NCBI RefSeq assembly: GCF_002355635.1
Contig: NZ_AP017558.1
Span: forward strand, 186,001-250,000
Reading direction: 5' to 3'
Origin: Halopenitus persicus
GTDB taxonomy: Archaea > Halobacteriota > Halobacteria > Halobacteriales > Haloferacaceae
Length of the DNA: 64,000 bases
Shown here: in pieces, positions 49,378 through 57,852 of the stretch
Layout of the letters: every line of letters begins with the position of its first letter
Numbering within the stretch: the first letter of the stretch is position 1
Notes under the pieces: model-generated
Databases searched by the model: none
What the model saw: only the letters and a program-made list of their open reading frames with translations
What the model was told of the DNA's origin: nothing
Position numbers and translations under genes: made by a program

Positions 49378-49463
49378 CCGCCGGTCGTGTTTTCACCCGA
49401 TTCGATGGAGCCCGGTCCGACGTCGCTCGATTCGAGGATCCGTGTCGCTCACGGAGGTACGTT

Positions 49464-49471
49464 TTTATATC
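49464..49471 (+). promoter_or_regulatory. TATA box of the small membrane protein gene
   Basis: TTTATATC about 25 nt before the ATG at 49492. Confidence 0.55.
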
Positions 49472-49491
49472 TGGTTCAGGATCCACACGTC

Positions 49492-49749
49492 ATGTCTCTC
49501 CTCCAGGCAGGCATCCCGGGCACCACGGAACTGTTCATCATCCTCTTGATCGCCGTGATCCCGCTCGCCGTGGCGGTGGTGGCGTCCGGATTCATCTACC
49601 GGGACGCGAAAAAGCGGAACAGCGGCCACGCGCTGGCGTGGGCAGTCGGCGGGTTCTTCGGCGGGTTCGTGGTCTGGATCCTCTATCTGGTCGTTCGGGA
49701 CGAGGTCGGCTCCGGCGGCGGAACCGCCGGCGGTCGATCCCGCGTGTGA
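49492..49749 (+). CDS. small two-helix membrane protein
   Basis: 85 residues: FIILLIAVIPLAVAVVASGFIYRDAKKRNSGHALAWAVGGFFGGFVVWILYLVV has two helices joined by a basic YRDAKKRNS loop, then a Gly/Ser-rich tail. The pattern is common in haloarchaeal hypothetical proteins; no function is known. TATA spacing fixes the ATG at 49492. The following 200 bp hold nothing I can identify. Confidence 0.7.
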   Translation: MSLLQAGIPGTTELFIILLIAVIPLAVAVVASGFIYRDAKKRNSGHALAWAVGGFFGGFVVWILYLVVRDEVGSGGGTAGGRSRV

Positions 49750-49953
49750 GGGGGATGGACCGGGACGAATACAGCTCCAGTTCGCTCCGTTGGATATCGA
49801 GCCGAGCGCGGCGGGTCGCCGAAGGGAGTGAACTCGGGCAAAGATCCATTTCGACGGGAGCACGGGTCGTCCGATGTTGGCCACCTCGGTTCTCAGGGAC
49901 AGCCGCTATCGAGTTCGAGGCCCATCGGATCGATTCGATGTACCACCGATCAA

Positions 49954-50961
49954 CTACACATCTGCGCTCGCATCGACGACACATCGAAAGCCGATGTTCG
50001 ACGTCGAGCTATCGGGGGTGTTCTTTGATCGGGCGGCCACCCGGTAGCGATTACACCACGAGCGGTGGCAGAGATGTGACCCGCCCCGCATCACCCGCTG
50101 GTGACCGGTTTCGGGACCGGTTGGATTCTCGTGGCTGTAGGCGTCCGTCGTGTGGTAGTCGGAGCTAAACCAGTCGGCACACCACTCCCAGACGTTGCCA
50201 GCGACGTTGTAGAGCCCATACCCGTTCGGCTCATAGGCGTTTACGGGTGCAGTTCGACGATACCCGTCCGCACCGGTGTTGGTCTCGGGGAAGTTCCCTT
50301 GCCAGATGTTACAGCGATGCTCACCGTTCGGTGTGAGATCGTCACCCCACGGGTATCGGTTGCCCGTGAGCCCGCCGCGGGCCGCGTACTCCCACTCGGC
50401 TTCCGTCGGTAAGCGCTTTCCAGCCCACTCGGCGTACGCCTGCGCATCGTTCCACGAGACGTGCGTTACGGGATGCTTGAGTCGTTCCCGTTCGTCCAAC
50501 ACGTTCGAACTCGGTCCGTACGGCCGCACCCAGTTCGCACCCTCGACGGCAACCCACCACGGCGCTCCGGCGACGGTGCCTCTCGCGTCGGCCGCATCGT
50601 CCTCGGCGAGGAAGTTCTCGAACACGAACGACCACCCATAGCGTTCGGCGTCCGTCGTGTACCCAGTGTCGCGGACGAACTGGAGAAACTCCGCGTTCGT
50701 TACTGCGTACGTGTCGATGTAGAACGGGTCGAGCGTCACCTCACGGGTGGGTCCCTCGCCGTCCGCCGGGAATCCGACGTCGCTATCGGTTCCCATCGTG
50801 AACGCGCCTCCGTCGAGCCGGACCATCGACGTCGTCCGGTCGTCGTTCGTCGTCGCAGGAACGGTTGAGCGACGGTCGTCAGCGGTTGCTCGCTCGTCAC
50901 TGCGCGATGGCTGCTCGTCGCTTCGATCGGGCGCACAGCAGTCGGGATCGCGGTCGGTCAT
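49954..50961 (-). CDS. formylglycine-generating enzyme (sulfatase-modifying factor)
   Basis: 335 residues, first 45 disordered and acidic with CC near the start. FGE-sulfatase domain: VRLDGGAFTMGTDSD, FYIDTYAVTNAEFLQFV, PVTHVSWNDAQAYAEWAGKRLPTEAEWEYAARGG, GNVWEWCADWF and MRGGSHLCHRSWCNRYRVAARSKNTPDSSTSNIGFRC. The two cysteines in HLCHRSWC match the copper-binding catalytic pair of human FGE. It oxidises the sulfatase cysteine to formylglycine. It lies 12 nt downstream of a Cys-type sulfatase gene, an obvious substrate. Confidence 0.93.
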   Translation of the reverse strand: MTDRDPDCCAPDRSDEQPSRSDERATADDRRSTVPATTNDDRTTSMVRLDGGAFTMGTDSDVGFPADGEGPTREVTLDPFYIDTYAVTNAEFLQFVRDTGYTTDAERYGWSFVFENFLAEDDAADARGTVAGAPWWVAVEGANWVRPYGPSSNVLDERERLKHPVTHVSWNDAQAYAEWAGKRLPTEAEWEYAARGGLTGNRYPWGDDLTPNGEHRCNIWQGNFPETNTGADGYRRTAPVNAYEPNGYGLYNVAGNVWEWCADWFSSDYHTTDAYSHENPTGPETGHQRVMRGGSHLCHRSWCNRYRVAARSKNTPDSSTSNIGFRCVVDASADV

Positions 50962-50973
50962 CTGCAGTCGGTG

Positions 50974-52563
50974 CTACGGCTCACGTTCGAATCCCGGGCC
51001 CTCGTAGTCGTCGTACACGACCTCGGGATGCTCGCAAACCACGTGTGGGTTGTAGATAGCCGAGTCGGCGTCGATGACCCGACCGTCCGGGAAGTGGTAC
51101 TGGTTCGGATCGCCTTTCGAGGGACCGAACGTGTGGTCCTCCGTCAGTTCCCGATCCCGCTCGCGGATCTCGTCGATTTCCTCGAAGTCGATCGTTTCGT
51201 TCGTGAGCGCCCGGAGATCGGCCAGGGCGTCGTCGTCTTCGGCGTCCCGTGCGGCGGCGTCTGCAGCGAGATCGTGCCTTTCGAGCGGGTCCGCCTCGAG
51301 GTCGAACAGCAGTTCGGGGGCGTCCTTGAATCGAACGTACTTGTACTTGCCCCGACGAACGCATCGGTACTGGTAGTCGTCGGTCTCGCCCGGCAGACGT
51401 TCGAGGAAAAACCCGTCCACGAAGACTGGCCGTGACGTCGGTTCGGTTCCCGTTCGGAGGCTCGACGCGAGATCGCGGCCGTCCAGGTCGTCGGGGGTGT
51501 CGACTCCGGCGAGGCCACAGAGCGTTGGATAGAGATCGACCAGACTCACCGGCGTGTCGACGTACGTCGCTTCCCGGTCGCCGGACCGGTGGTCGGGGAG
51601 TTGGATGAGCAGCGGGACTTTCGCGGACGCTTCGTGCCACGTCATCTTTTCCCAGAGACCGTGTTCTCCGGCTAATTCACCGTGGTCACTCGTGTACACG
51701 ACGATCGTATCGTCAAGCAATCCTTCGCGTTCGAGACGCGAGAACAGGTCGCCGAGTATCTCGTCCACGTAGTCCACGCACGCGAAGTACGCAGCTCGCG
51801 CACGCTGGCGTTCCTCCTCCGAGACCTCCCTCGATTTCGTGAACTCGGCGAGCGCGCGTGTCGCCGGGTGGTCGTACGTGGCCGAGTCTTCGACCACTTT
51901 CGGTTCCGGGACGTCATCCGGCCAGTAGCGCTCGAAGTGCCGGCGAGGGACCGTTCGAGGCCAGTGTGGCCGACTCAACGAGGTACAGAGGAACCACGGC
52001 TGATCCGGATTTCGGTGTTGCTGCTCGCGGATGAACGCGACCGTTTCTTGGGCAGCGTTGTGTTCCTGAAGGAGGCTTTCCGGGGTGTTCGTCACGCCGA
52101 CATCGGTGATGAGGGACTTCCAATCCGTCGGGTTTCCCTTGTGGGGATTCGGCGGCTCGCCCTGGTGGCCCATAAACCCGGTGAGATCACCGTAGGGTCG
52201 ATGATCGAACCCGACGAACTGTCGGTCTCCACCGAGGTGCATCTTTCCGATAAGTGCAGTGTTGTAACCGGCATCGGAGAGCGTTCCCGGAAGCGTCGGC
52301 AGATCCGGAAGGACCGCCGAGTTCGACCATCCGCCCGAGCGCGCCTCCTCCCGCCCCGTGAGAATCGCTTGTCTCGATGGACCGCAGATCGGTGCTGGAC
52401 AGTAGGCGTTGCCGAATCGAGCGGCCGATCCGGCGAGGTCGTCGAGTGTCGGCGTCCGGACGGGTTCAGGCGTTCCACCCTCGCTTTCAGTCTGATGGCT
52501 GAGATGTCGGAAACTATGTTGATCGCTCATCAAAAAGAGAATGTTCGGTTGGTCCCGTCCCAT
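50974..52563 (-). CDS. Cys-type sulfatase (arylsulfatase/choline-sulfatase family)
   Basis: 529 residues. QPNILFLMSDQHSFRHL supplies metal-binding Asp residues (DQ form seen in choline sulfatases and phosphonate hydrolases). PAPICGPSRQAILTGR holds Cys60 in C-x-P-S-R, to be made into formylglycine by the next gene. LIGKMHLGG and VVYTSDHGELAGEHGLWEK are further conserved blocks. No signal peptide is seen, so it is cytoplasmic and likely acts on small imported sulfate esters. ATG 52563 is used; the open frame to 52851 covers repeats. Confidence 0.92.
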   Translation of the reverse strand: MGRDQPNILFLMSDQHSFRHLSHQTESEGGTPEPVRTPTLDDLAGSAARFGNAYCPAPICGPSRQAILTGREEARSGGWSNSAVLPDLPTLPGTLSDAGYNTALIGKMHLGGDRQFVGFDHRPYGDLTGFMGHQGEPPNPHKGNPTDWKSLITDVGVTNTPESLLQEHNAAQETVAFIREQQHRNPDQPWFLCTSLSRPHWPRTVPRRHFERYWPDDVPEPKVVEDSATYDHPATRALAEFTKSREVSEEERQRARAAYFACVDYVDEILGDLFSRLEREGLLDDTIVVYTSDHGELAGEHGLWEKMTWHEASAKVPLLIQLPDHRSGDREATYVDTPVSLVDLYPTLCGLAGVDTPDDLDGRDLASSLRTGTEPTSRPVFVDGFFLERLPGETDDYQYRCVRRGKYKYVRFKDAPELLFDLEADPLERHDLAADAAARDAEDDDALADLRALTNETIDFEEIDEIRERDRELTEDHTFGPSKGDPNQYHFPDGRVIDADSAIYNPHVVCEHPEVVYDDYEGPGFEREP

Positions 52564-52629
52564 ACGTATTCTTCCGCTCGAAGGCTCAAAGATGTACTCC
52601 TTGCCGATGCTCTCGCGTACCCGCGACGA

Positions 52630-52694
52630 ATGTGTGTGGCGCCGTCGCTCTCGTGTGTGACGCCGTCGCTCTCGTGTGTGACGCCGTCGCTCAC
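52630..52694. repeat. three tandem 21-bp repeats
   Basis: GTGTGACGCCGTCGCTCTCG-type unit, three copies, in the gap between the FAD reductase and sulfatase genes. Confidence 0.9.
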
Positions 52695-52720
52695 CTCCAC
52701 CCCTCAGCCGGATGTGGCCG

Positions 52721-53635
52721 TCACGTCCCCGACTCGGCGTCAACGCGGTCGAGGTACGTGCGGATGCGGTCAGTGTCGAGATGGTCGAGGATCCGATCGT
52801 GAGCTCGTTGCGTCCGTCGTTCGATCTCGTCGTCGCTAACGTACGCAGCAAGCCGGTCGTCTATTTCGGCTTCCCGCAGTTCGACGACGCTCTCGTCCGA
52901 GAGCTCGATCTCGTCGGGACTGTGTTCATCGAAGTACTCCCGCCAGCGCTCCCGATCCCCCCATTCCGGATCGCGTGCGTGCTCCCTCCGCACCCAGTCG
53001 ACGCGTTCGGCAACGTCGTCCCAATACCCCTTCTCCCGGCGTACGTCGCCGATGACGTGTCGTCCGACTGCTGCCCCATATCCCGCAGCGGTGATCGCCT
53101 GCTGGCTCATCTCTTCGACGGGCGATGCGATATAGAGTCCGTTGATCGGCGTGCGGCCGTGGGCATCCGCATACGAGCGATCGAAGCGTTCGGCTTCCTC
53201 GCCGTTATGCTCGTGCGTTTCGAACATCTCGTCGTCACCGTCGAGCGGATGCAGGTACTCACAGCCGTAGCGTGTGGCAGCGATAACGCGATCCGCTTGC
53301 AGAGAGTGCCCCTCCTGGGTTTCGATGCTGAACCCCGTCTCCGATGCACGGGTTACGGATTCGACGAGGTCGGAAACGATCTCGCAGCCCGCCGTTTCGA
53401 CGTGGGCGTGCAGCAGGTCGGAGAACGTCTCGATGTCGATTCCGGCCGGGAAACCGAGATAGTTCTCGAGGTGAGCGCACCGACGAAGCGATGATCGGCC
53501 TCGGTCAAAAATGACGGTTTCAAGACCTGCACGCGCGGTGAACACGCCCGCGGAGCAACCGGCAGGCCCGCCACCGACGATGACGACCTCGTACTCGGAT
53601 GCAGGCTCTCCGTCGATGGATTCGTCGGCACTCAT
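52721..53635 (-). CDS. NAD(P)/FAD-dependent oxidoreductase, thioredoxin-reductase-like without CxxC
   Basis: 304 residues. FAD-binding EVVIVGGGPAGCSAGVFTARAGLETVIFDRG and the thioredoxin-reductase-like ENYLGFPAGIDIETFSDLLHAHVETAGCEIV. The second FAD motif is NGLYIASPVEEMSQQAITAAGYGAAVGRHV. The active-site CxxC of thioredoxin reductase is missing and the NADPH domain is reduced, so it is not a thioredoxin reductase. The last 90 residues are a charged extension. Its ATG overlaps the stop of the substrate-binding lipoprotein gene (ATGA), implying shared function, for example release or reduction of an imported metal complex (inference). Confidence 0.8.
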   Translation of the reverse strand: MSADESIDGEPASEYEVVIVGGGPAGCSAGVFTARAGLETVIFDRGRSSLRRCAHLENYLGFPAGIDIETFSDLLHAHVETAGCEIVSDLVESVTRASETGFSIETQEGHSLQADRVIAATRYGCEYLHPLDGDDEMFETHEHNGEEAERFDRSYADAHGRTPINGLYIASPVEEMSQQAITAAGYGAAVGRHVIGDVRREKGYWDDVAERVDWVRREHARDPEWGDRERWREYFDEHSPDEIELSDESVVELREAEIDDRLAAYVSDDEIERRTQRAHDRILDHLDTDRIRTYLDRVDAESGT

Positions 53636-54825
53636 ACATCGCCCCCGTCAGTGACGACGTCCGCGACGCGTTGCCGGTCGAAGAGTCGTTCGTCGCCGAA
53701 CGTATCCGGGTAGAGTCCCTGCGCCGCCTGTTCCAGCTGGAACAGGTGAATGATCGGTCCCTGGTACGTTATGCCGCCGTAGATGACGCGGTCATTCTGC
53801 ACGGCCTGGAGTTGGCCGGCGACGTCGTGATCCTGGAGGTGTGACCGAATTTCGCCGTCGAAGTACTCCTCGGTGATTTCACCTTGCAGTCGGATCGCGA
53901 GGGCGTCCGGATCAATGTGCAACAGCGTTTCGAAGTCGATCGCCCCACCGCCAGCCTGGGCGTCAGTGATGCCGTGTTGGGCGAGCGCGTCACCGACCTC
54001 GAGGTCGTTCCAGTGTTTGGACTGGGTCCCCTCGCCGATGAGATACGGATAGAACGATTCCGGCGGCACGTCCGCCGGATACAGTAACGCGATGTCGGGC
54101 GTTTCGTCCGGGAGTCGGTCGCGGACGTCCGCGAGCACCTCGTCGTGGTACTGCTTGAACGCCTCGTAGCGCTCCCGTTCTTGGAACACGTGGGCGAGCT
54201 TCTCGAAGGCCTCGTACAGTGAATACGACGTGTAATCGTGCCACTCATAGGCGCTCGAGAAGACGGTGTTGCCGAAGAACGGCGCAACGTTCCTCCGGAT
54301 CTCGTCGACGTCAGCGTGGCTCCACTGGAGGCGGTTCAGCATAAAGTTCGGATCGATGATGTGGACGTCCGCGTCGAGATCGTAATAGATCTCCTTGCCG
54401 GTCCCGCCCTGCCAGAGCTCCGTGAGCTCGTCCTTCGCAACGGAGACGCCGGGGAGTTCAGCATAGAGATGCGATCCGAACCGCGCTTTGACGCCGATCG
54501 CGGCGAGGCCGTCCCCCTGGCCGAGGGCGACGCCCATATCGGCATAGTCCGCAGTGTAGGGGAACCACGTTTCCGGAACCGACTCGAATTCGAGCGTTCC
54601 GACCGGTTCCATTGAGACGGTGTACGATGCGTCCGCCGTGGTGGTTCGAGTCGACGTCTCGCCGGGGGTCTCCGTTCCCGTGGCTGGCCCAGTCGGATCC
54701 GGAGACGGCTCCGTGCCGCCATCGTCGGTGCAGCCGGCAAGTACGCCACTGACGATCGCCGCCCCACCATACTGCATCACATCACGCCGCGTTGGACCTC
54801 CAGTCGGCGGTGAATCCCGTCCCAT
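53632..54825 (-). CDS. Tat-lipoprotein substrate-binding protein (iron/siderophore or cobalamin type)
   Basis: 397 residues. Tat signal with lipobox: TRRDVMQYGGAAIVSGVLAGCTDD. After a Thr/Pro linker, a TroA/FepB-like periplasmic-binding fold: VGTLEFESVPETWFPYTADYADMGVALGQGDGLAAIG, ADVHIIDPNF, EKLAHVFQERERYEAFKQYHDEVLADV and LLHIDPDALAIRL. No permease or ATPase gene is in the window, so it must use a distant one or act in binding only. A perfect iron-box-like palindrome ends 3 nt upstream of the ATG, which fits iron-repressed uptake. ATG 54825 gives the correct signal peptide. Confidence 0.85.
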   Translation of the reverse strand: MGRDSPPTGGPTRRDVMQYGGAAIVSGVLAGCTDDGGTEPSPDPTGPATGTETPGETSTRTTTADASYTVSMEPVGTLEFESVPETWFPYTADYADMGVALGQGDGLAAIGVKARFGSHLYAELPGVSVAKDELTELWQGGTGKEIYYDLDADVHIIDPNFMLNRLQWSHADVDEIRRNVAPFFGNTVFSSAYEWHDYTSYSLYEAFEKLAHVFQERERYEAFKQYHDEVLADVRDRLPDETPDIALLYPADVPPESFYPYLIGEGTQSKHWNDLEVGDALAQHGITDAQAGGGAIDFETLLHIDPDALAIRLQGEITEEYFDGEIRSHLQDHDVAGQLQAVQNDRVIYGGITYQGPIIHLFQLEQAAQGLYPDTFGDERLFDRQRVADVVTDGGDV

Positions 54826-54827
54826 AT

Positions 54828-54845
54828 TTTTAGGCCAGCCTAAAA
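54828..54845. promoter_or_regulatory. iron-box-like operator at the binding-protein promoter
   Basis: Perfect 18-bp TTTTAGGCCAGCCTAAAA, 2 nt upstream of the minus-strand ATG at 54825. The best match in the window. Confidence 0.78.
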
Positions 54846-54930
54846 CAGTATAGTCGTTTCGATCGGGGGGCCGACCCTCAGGACGGATTCGTGCGGCGCC
54901 GCACACCCGGGACGCATCGGCGGCCCGTAT

Positions 54931-55008
54931 TCAGAACGGGTACCCGCAGTGAGGACATTCATCCTCATCGTCGGGGACGTGTGATGCAAGGACGTCACCG
55001 TCCGACAT
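54931..55008 (-). CDS. possible 25-residue zinc-ribbon (CPxCG) microprotein
   Basis: Reads MSDGDVLASHVPDDEDEC, then PHCGYPF and a TGA. One CPHCG knuckle in an acidic peptide resembles the ends of the CPxCG zinc-finger microproteins of haloarchaea, but a single knuckle would need a dimer or a lost second half. The upstream DNA is a repeat array holding near copies of its first codons, so this may be the tail of a longer gene broken by repeat expansion. Confidence 0.35.
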   Translation of the reverse strand: MSDGDVLASHVPDDEDECPHCGYPF

Positions 55009-55125
55009 TCAAGGACGGCCTCAGTTCGGTATTCAAGGACGGCCTCAGTTCGGCAGCAAGGACGGTCTCAGTTCGGCATTCAAGGACGGTCTCAGTTCGG
55101 CAGCAAGGACGTCACCGTCCGGCAT
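54985..55125. repeat. 30-bp mixed tandem repeats
   Basis: About five units combining AAGGACGGCCTCAGTTCGG and AAGGACGTCACCGTCC blocks. The two ends are near-identical and match the start of the zinc-ribbon frame at 55008. Confidence 0.88.
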
Positions 55126-55158
55126 CACCTGTGTGCACGCACGAGGGGCCCGACGCGA

Positions 55159-56295
55159 TCACGCATCGTCGATGGCGGCGACCGGCTCGCCCACGGGACG
55201 GTCCTCCTTGTGGTCGAGCGCCCGTCGCTGGAGCTCGTCGATCCGTGGCACGTCGGTCACGTTCGAGAGGACGACGAGCGCTTCGAGCGTCGAGGAGCCA
55301 TCGCGAGGGTCGTCGCCGGCGAGGACCTCGACCGTATCGGTCTCCCGTTCGAGCCACTGGCGAGCGCTCTCGAAGCCGCGCCGTGAGAGCTCGCTCGGCG
55401 GGCCGGACAGGACGACGAGGACGCGTTCGGCGCTGGAGACGTCGCACGGCACCGTCAGCCGCGAGGTGGTGGCCTGCTGGACGAGCGAGTTCACCCTCGC
55501 GGCGTCGGTCGTCCGCTCCGGCTCCTCGGACCCATAGCCGAACAACGACAGCAGACGGGCCAGCAGTCCCGTCTTCCCCGAGTCGATCTCGATCGTGGCG
55601 CGACCGATCGACGCGATGCCGCCCGGCTCGAGCGTCCGCACCACGTCGCTTGCGTCCACGGCGTTCTCGGCGATCGGCGACGAATCGCGTTCTCCCGCGG
55701 CGAACAGGGTGAGGATCCGTTCGGCCAGCGACCGTGCCGCCTCGTCGTGGTCCGGCGACTCGGAGCGCAGCCAGGCGTCGTGATCAAAGGTGATCGTGCT
55801 CTCCGCCTCGGGGACGATCGACCGCAGCGCGCGGGCGGCGTTGAGTGCTGCCGTCCCGCCGTCCGACTCGTCCGGCAGGACGCCAAGCGCGTACACCGGT
55901 TCGTCGTAGGTCGCCTGCAGCTCCTCGACGAGCACCGATCCGGCGCCGCTGCCGGTCGCGCTTCCGAGTCCCGCGACGACGAGGACGCCGTCGGCGTCGT
56001 AGACGTCGATCGTGTCCAGCGCGCGACGGATCTCGGGAAGGTCGCCGCGCGTCACCTCGGCAGCGAGCTCGGGGCCGCCGTCCACGCCGTCGGCCGTGAC
56101 CTGGGGGTGGGTGTCGCCGATGAGGACGCGACGCTCCTCGGGAACCGTCTCGACGTCGTCGGTCATCGTCCGGGAGATGTCACAGACGAGCGCGTTCCCC
56201 CCGGAGAACGCGCGGCCGGTCTCGGCCTCGAGATCGCGGACGTGGTCGACGATCCGGCTGCCGGTCGTCCCGACGCCGACGAGTGCGAGCTCCAT
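55159..56295 (-). CDS. cetZ: CetZ-type tubulin/FtsZ-superfamily protein, second of a pair
   Basis: 378 residues. GTPase tubulin fold: MELALVGVGTTGSRIVDHV, VVAGLGSATGSGAGSVLVEEL in the place of the tubulin GGGTGSG loop, LGVLPDESDGGTAALNAARAL, and a C-terminal domain with RVLVVLSGPPSELSRRGFESARQWL. The G-loop reads GSATGSGAG, slightly changed from its partner (GGGSGSGGG). CetZ proteins shape cells and assist motility in haloarchaea. It starts 3 nt downstream of the other copy, so the two are co-transcribed paralogues. Confidence 0.85.
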   Translation of the reverse strand: MELALVGVGTTGSRIVDHVRDLEAETGRAFSGGNALVCDISRTMTDDVETVPEERRVLIGDTHPQVTADGVDGGPELAAEVTRGDLPEIRRALDTIDVYDADGVLVVAGLGSATGSGAGSVLVEELQATYDEPVYALGVLPDESDGGTAALNAARALRSIVPEAESTITFDHDAWLRSESPDHDEAARSLAERILTLFAAGERDSSPIAENAVDASDVVRTLEPGGIASIGRATIEIDSGKTGLLARLLSLFGYGSEEPERTTDAARVNSLVQQATTSRLTVPCDVSSAERVLVVLSGPPSELSRRGFESARQWLERETDTVEVLAGDDPRDGSSTLEALVVLSNVTDVPRIDELQRRALDHKEDRPVGEPVAAIDDA

Positions 56296-56298
56296 CGG

Positions 56299-57480
56299 CT
56301 AGACGACCGGGTCGAGGTCGTTGTTCTCGTCGGTGATCAGGTCGTTGATCTCCTCCTCGCGGACGGCCTCCTGCTCGGCGATCCGCTCCTGGGCATCGAC
56401 GGCCTGATTCTGGATCTCCTTGATGCGCGGGGTCTCCGTGACGTTCGAGAGGAGCACCGCCGCCGCGAGCTGGGGTGACTTCTCGCGTGGGTCGTCGCCG
56501 ACGAGGACCTCGACCGTGTCGGCCTCCTGTTCGAGCCACTGGCGCGCGCTCTCGATTCCCTTCCGGGAGAACTCGCTTGGGGGTCCGGACAGCACGACCA
56601 GCACGCGGTCGGCGCTGGAGATCTCGGCGGGCACCGTGAGCCGGGAGTTGACCGCCCGGCGGACGAGCCCCTGGATCTTCGTCGCCTTGCTGCTGTCGTC
56701 CTCGGGCTCCGCGTCGTCGGTGCTCCAGCGGTCGAGCAGGCCGCCGGTCGCGGCGTCGTTGTCGACCTCGGTGGCGGCGTAGCCGATCGTGGAGACCCCG
56801 CCCGTGTCGAGCGTACGGATGATGTCGCTCGAGTCCATCGCGTTCTCGGCGACCTCCGAGTCGTCCGTTTCGCCGGCCGCGAGCAGGGTGACGAGCCGGG
56901 CCGCGAGCTCGCGGTTCATCTGTTCGTAGCCCTCCTCGATCGTCTGCTCGCGGGCCCGCCAGGCGTCGTTGTCGAAGCCGATGAAGTTGTCGACCTTGGT
57001 GACGAACGACTGCAGCGACCGGGCCGCGTTCAGCGCCGGCCGGCCGCCCTCGTACTTGCCGGGCAGGACGCCGAGTCCGTAGACCGGCTCGTCGTACATC
57101 TCCTGGAGGGTCTCGATCACGACCGGGCCGCCGCCGCTGCCGGAGCCGCCGCCGAGCCCCGCGACGACCAGCAGCGCGTCCACCTCGTGGATCTCGACGT
57201 CGTCGAACGCGCGCCGGATCTCCTCGATGTCGGCCTTTGCCACCTCGGCGCCGACCTCGACGTCGCCCCCGACGCCGTGCCCCTTCGCCTTCTGGTTCGT
57301 GTCGCCGATCAGGACGCGGCGGTCCTCGGGAATGTAATCCGGCTTCGCGAGGTCCGTCCGCGCGGTGTTGATCGCGTGGACGTGCTGGCAGAGGTTCCGA
57401 TCGGTTTGGGACTCGAACTCGAGCATCCGGTCGACGATCTTGCTCCCGGCGTTCCCGACGCCGATCGTGGCGAGCTTCAT
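56299..57480 (-). CDS. cetZ: CetZ-type tubulin/FtsZ-superfamily protein, first of a pair
   Basis: 393 residues. MKLATIGVGNAGSKIVDRMLEFE at the start (CetZ-like), VVAGLGGGSGSGGGPVVIETLQ as G-loop, LGVLPGKYEGGRPALNAARSL, DNDAWR, and the C-terminal ADRVLVVLSGPPSEFSRKGIESARQWLEQEADTVEVLVGDDPR that is shared almost word for word with the next gene. The acidic C-terminal tail (INDLITDENNDLD) is tubulin-like. TATA/initiator at about 57506 (TTTTAAA on the minus strand). Together the pair may form mixed filaments. Confidence 0.88.
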   Translation of the reverse strand: MKLATIGVGNAGSKIVDRMLEFESQTDRNLCQHVHAINTARTDLAKPDYIPEDRRVLIGDTNQKAKGHGVGGDVEVGAEVAKADIEEIRRAFDDVEIHEVDALLVVAGLGGGSGSGGGPVVIETLQEMYDEPVYGLGVLPGKYEGGRPALNAARSLQSFVTKVDNFIGFDNDAWRAREQTIEEGYEQMNRELAARLVTLLAAGETDDSEVAENAMDSSDIIRTLDTGGVSTIGYAATEVDNDAATGGLLDRWSTDDAEPEDDSSKATKIQGLVRRAVNSRLTVPAEISSADRVLVVLSGPPSEFSRKGIESARQWLEQEADTVEVLVGDDPREKSPQLAAAVLLSNVTETPRIKEIQNQAVDAQERIAEQEAVREEEINDLITDENNDLDPVV

Positions 57481-57736
57481 ACCCTCCGTTCACGCGCCAG
57501 GGGTTTTAAAATCGATGTAATTTCAGTTTGATACGTTCACCGACGAAACTATTACTCGATACGGACGCCGCGATGACGTTCGTCTGACGAACTCCGGAAT
57601 TCCTCGTGATCGTCCCCACTTTATCGCGAACGGTGCTGCCCGCTTCGGTGAGTGGTGCGTCACACACCGACCGGCGAAACTAATGAATTCATATTGAAAC
57701 GTCTGGACGACGATGACGGTCGACCGACCGGTTGAT

Positions 57737-57845
57737 CCAACCACCGATCGCCGAACCGAACGACTGGTCGAGTTACCCAACCACCGATCGCCGAACCGAA
57801 CGACTGGTCGAGTTACCCAACCACCGATCGACGAACCGAACGACC
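57737..57845. repeat. 40-bp tandem repeat
   Basis: Copies at 57737-57776 and 57777-57816 are identical; a 29-bp partial copy with one change follows. Located just beyond the 3-prime end of the AIM24 gene. The 57481-57736 part of the gap has no supported gene. Confidence 0.95.
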
Positions 57846-57852
57846 GCGCTCC

